The translations under genes were made by a program, and so were the position numbers. The notes under the pieces are model-generated. The model did not search any database. It had not been told where the DNA came from and saw only the letters and a program-made list of their open reading frames with translations. Below, one piece after another: positions 5,703 to 6,945 of a stretch of 6,945 bases of DNA (its first letter is position 1; each line of letters opens with the position of its first letter). This DNA is from Svornostia sp051306365 (lineage in GTDB: Bacteria > Actinomycetota > Thermoleophilia > Solirubrobacterales > Solirubrobacteraceae), in contig JBPPNC010000144.1 of assembly GCA_051306365.1 (NCBI GenBank), forward strand, positions 1 through 6,945. The letters run 5' to 3'.

Positions 5703-6945
5703 GTGCCCGAGGCCCCTTCGCTCTACCGCCGCCACCGCCCGCGGACCTTCTCCCAGGTGGTCGGCCAGGAGCACGTCGTGCGCACGCTGCGCAACGCCGT
5801 GCAGCAGAACAAGGTCCACCACGCGTACCTGTTCGTCGGCTCGCGGGGCACCGGCAAGACGTCGATGGCGAAGATCCTCGCGGCCTGCCTGAACTGCGAG
5901 AACGGGCCCACGGTCGACCCGTGCGGGGTCTGCCAGAGCTGCATCGCGATCCAGAACGCGACGTCGATGGACGTCATCGAGATGGACGCGGCCTCGAACA
6001 ACTCGGTCGACGACATCCGCGATCTGCGCGACCGCGTCTCCCTGGCGCCGGTGTCGGGCAAGAGCAAGGTCTACATCCTCGACGAGGCGCACATGCTCTC
6101 GTCCCAGGCGTGGAACGCGTTCCTCAAGACGCTCGAGGAGCCGCCGCCGAACACGATCTTCGTGCTCGCCACGACCGAGGCGAGCAAGGTGCTGCCCACG
6201 GTCGTCGACCGCTGCCACCGCTTCGACTTCACCCGTCCCACCGTGGGCCAGCTCGCGCAGGTCGTCGGCCGGGTCGCGCAGGAGGAGCACATCACGATCG
6301 GTGAGGACGCCGTCGCGCTGCTCGCCCGTCACGCCACCGGGTCGTTCCGCGACGCGCTCGGCACACTCGAGCAGATGGTCACCTACTCGGGGACCACGAT
6401 CACCACCGAGGACGTCCTCGCCGTCCTCGGCATCGCCGACGCGGACCTCCTGTTCGGGATGATGGACGCCGTCGCGTCGGGCGACGCCGCAAAGACGCTG
6501 CGCGGCTGCGCGCGGCTGGTGAACACCGGGCGCGACCCGATGTCGTTCATCCGCGACCTCGAGGCCCACGCGCGTGACCTCCTCGTCATCCAGACGCTCG
6601 GCGAGGTCCCGGCCGAGATGCGGATCACCACCGACCGCGACCAGCGGATCGCCGCGCAGGCGGGCCGCATCGGCCGCGCCCAGGTGATCCGGCTGCTCGA
6701 TCTGCTGGCCGAGGCGATGGGCGCGGTGCGCGACGGTGCGGACGCGCGGACGTTCCTGGAGCTTGCGCTGGTGAAGGCCGCGGCGCCCGAGGTCGACCCG
6801 TCGACGAAGGCGATCGCCGCCCGGCTCGAGCGCCTGGAGCGCGCGGTGAACGCCGGGGCCGGTGTATCGGTCGCGCCGCCGGCCATCACGGCGCCGGAAC
6901 CGGCCGCTCCCGCCCCGGCCCCCGCCGCGCCGGAGGAGCCCGCCG
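5703..6945 (+). CDS. dnaX: DNA polymerase III gamma/tau subunit (clamp loader ATPase), 3' end beyond window
   Basis: The first 414 residues are present and the frame is open at the right edge. DnaX is the AAA+ motor of the clamp loader that places the sliding clamp on primed DNA at the replication fork. An in-frame TAG at 5688-5690 leaves GTG 5703 as the only start that keeps the N-terminal YRRHRPRTF motif. Visible features are Walker A GSRGTGKT (46-53), zinc ligands C65, C74, C77 and C80, Walker B VYILDEAH (123-130), the sensor 1 region LATTEASK (155-162), and sensor 2 GSFRDAL with R216. The clamp-loader SRC motif reads DRC here (169-171, VVDRCHRFDF). The collar domain runs to about 365, and an Ala/Pro-rich linker begins near 391. 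The tau-specific C-terminus, and any frameshift site producing gamma, lie outside the window. recR and a YbaB-type gene often follow dnaX. Confidence 0.97.
   Translation, partial: MPEAPSLYRRHRPRTFSQVVGQEHVVRTLRNAVQQNKVHHAYLFVGSRGTGKTSMAKILAACLNCENGPTVDPCGVCQSCIAIQNATSMDVIEMDAASNNSVDDIRDLRDRVSLAPVSGKSKVYILDEAHMLSSQAWNAFLKTLEEPPPNTIFVLATTEASKVLPTVVDRCHRFDFTRPTVGQLAQVVGRVAQEEHITIGEDAVALLARHATGSFRDALGTLEQMVTYSGTTITTEDVLAVLGIADADLLFGMMDAVASGDAAKTLRGCARLVNTGRDPMSFIRDLEAHARDLLVIQTLGEVPAEMRITTDRDQRIAAQAGRIGRAQVIRLLDLLAEAMGAVRDGADARTFLELALVKAAAPEVDPSTKAIAARLERLERAVNAGAGVSVAPPAITAPEPAAPAPAPAAPEEPA

Noticed and set aside
5649..6569. Long leftward extension of the membrane protein gene over dnaX
   Set aside because: It is antisense to the well-conserved DnaX ATPase domain and has shadow composition; the first transmembrane segment starts at the ATG at 5648.
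5703..6945. Programmed frameshift site for gamma production in dnaX
   Set aside because: No A-rich slippery heptamer is seen in the visible part; the usual site would lie further downstream, outside the window.

Overview
The window is very GC-rich DNA with strongly G/C-biased third codon positions, GTG (and probably CTG) starts, tight gene packing and Ala/Arg/Val-rich proteins. This points to an actinomycete-type bacterium. The style of the two-component system and of DnaX would fit the Thermoleophilia/Solirubrobacterales branch, but that placement is an inference at low confidence. No RNA gene, mobile element, CRISPR array or origin was found.

Left region (1-3257) is a signalling locus. A rightward block encodes an OmpR/PhoB-type response regulator, a two-TM sensor histidine kinase whose probable CTG start overlaps the regulator's stop codon, and, 4 nt later, a small membrane protein with a Thr/Pro-rich stalk and an acidic tail. 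Divergent from it, a leftward block encodes a second small membrane protein ending in an extremely Asp-rich tail. That gene overlaps by 8 nt a third small membrane-anchored protein, which runs off the left edge. The 132-bp divergent gap carries four GG(C/T)AA(A)G direct repeats spaced 11, 10 and 11 bp, one per helical turn. This is the layout expected of a binding site for the regulator encoded beside it.

Middle region (3258-4176) holds a complete classical short-chain dehydrogenase with all catalytic residues. It is preceded by a near-perfect palindrome that could be an operator. Its stop codon faces the stop codon of the next, leftward gene, and both stops lie inside the arms of one inverted repeat.

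Right region (4173-6945) holds a leftward polytopic membrane protein that looks like a GT-C-fold glycosyltransferase. Divergent from it is the 5' part of dnaX (DNA polymerase III gamma/tau clamp-loader subunit), which runs off the right edge. Only 54 bp separate their start codons, so the promoters must be back to back.

The most interesting unit is the left locus: a two-component system bracketed by small membrane proteins with polyanionic C-terminal tails and probably controlling them. A cation- or envelope-sensing role is a hypothesis, not something the sequence proves.
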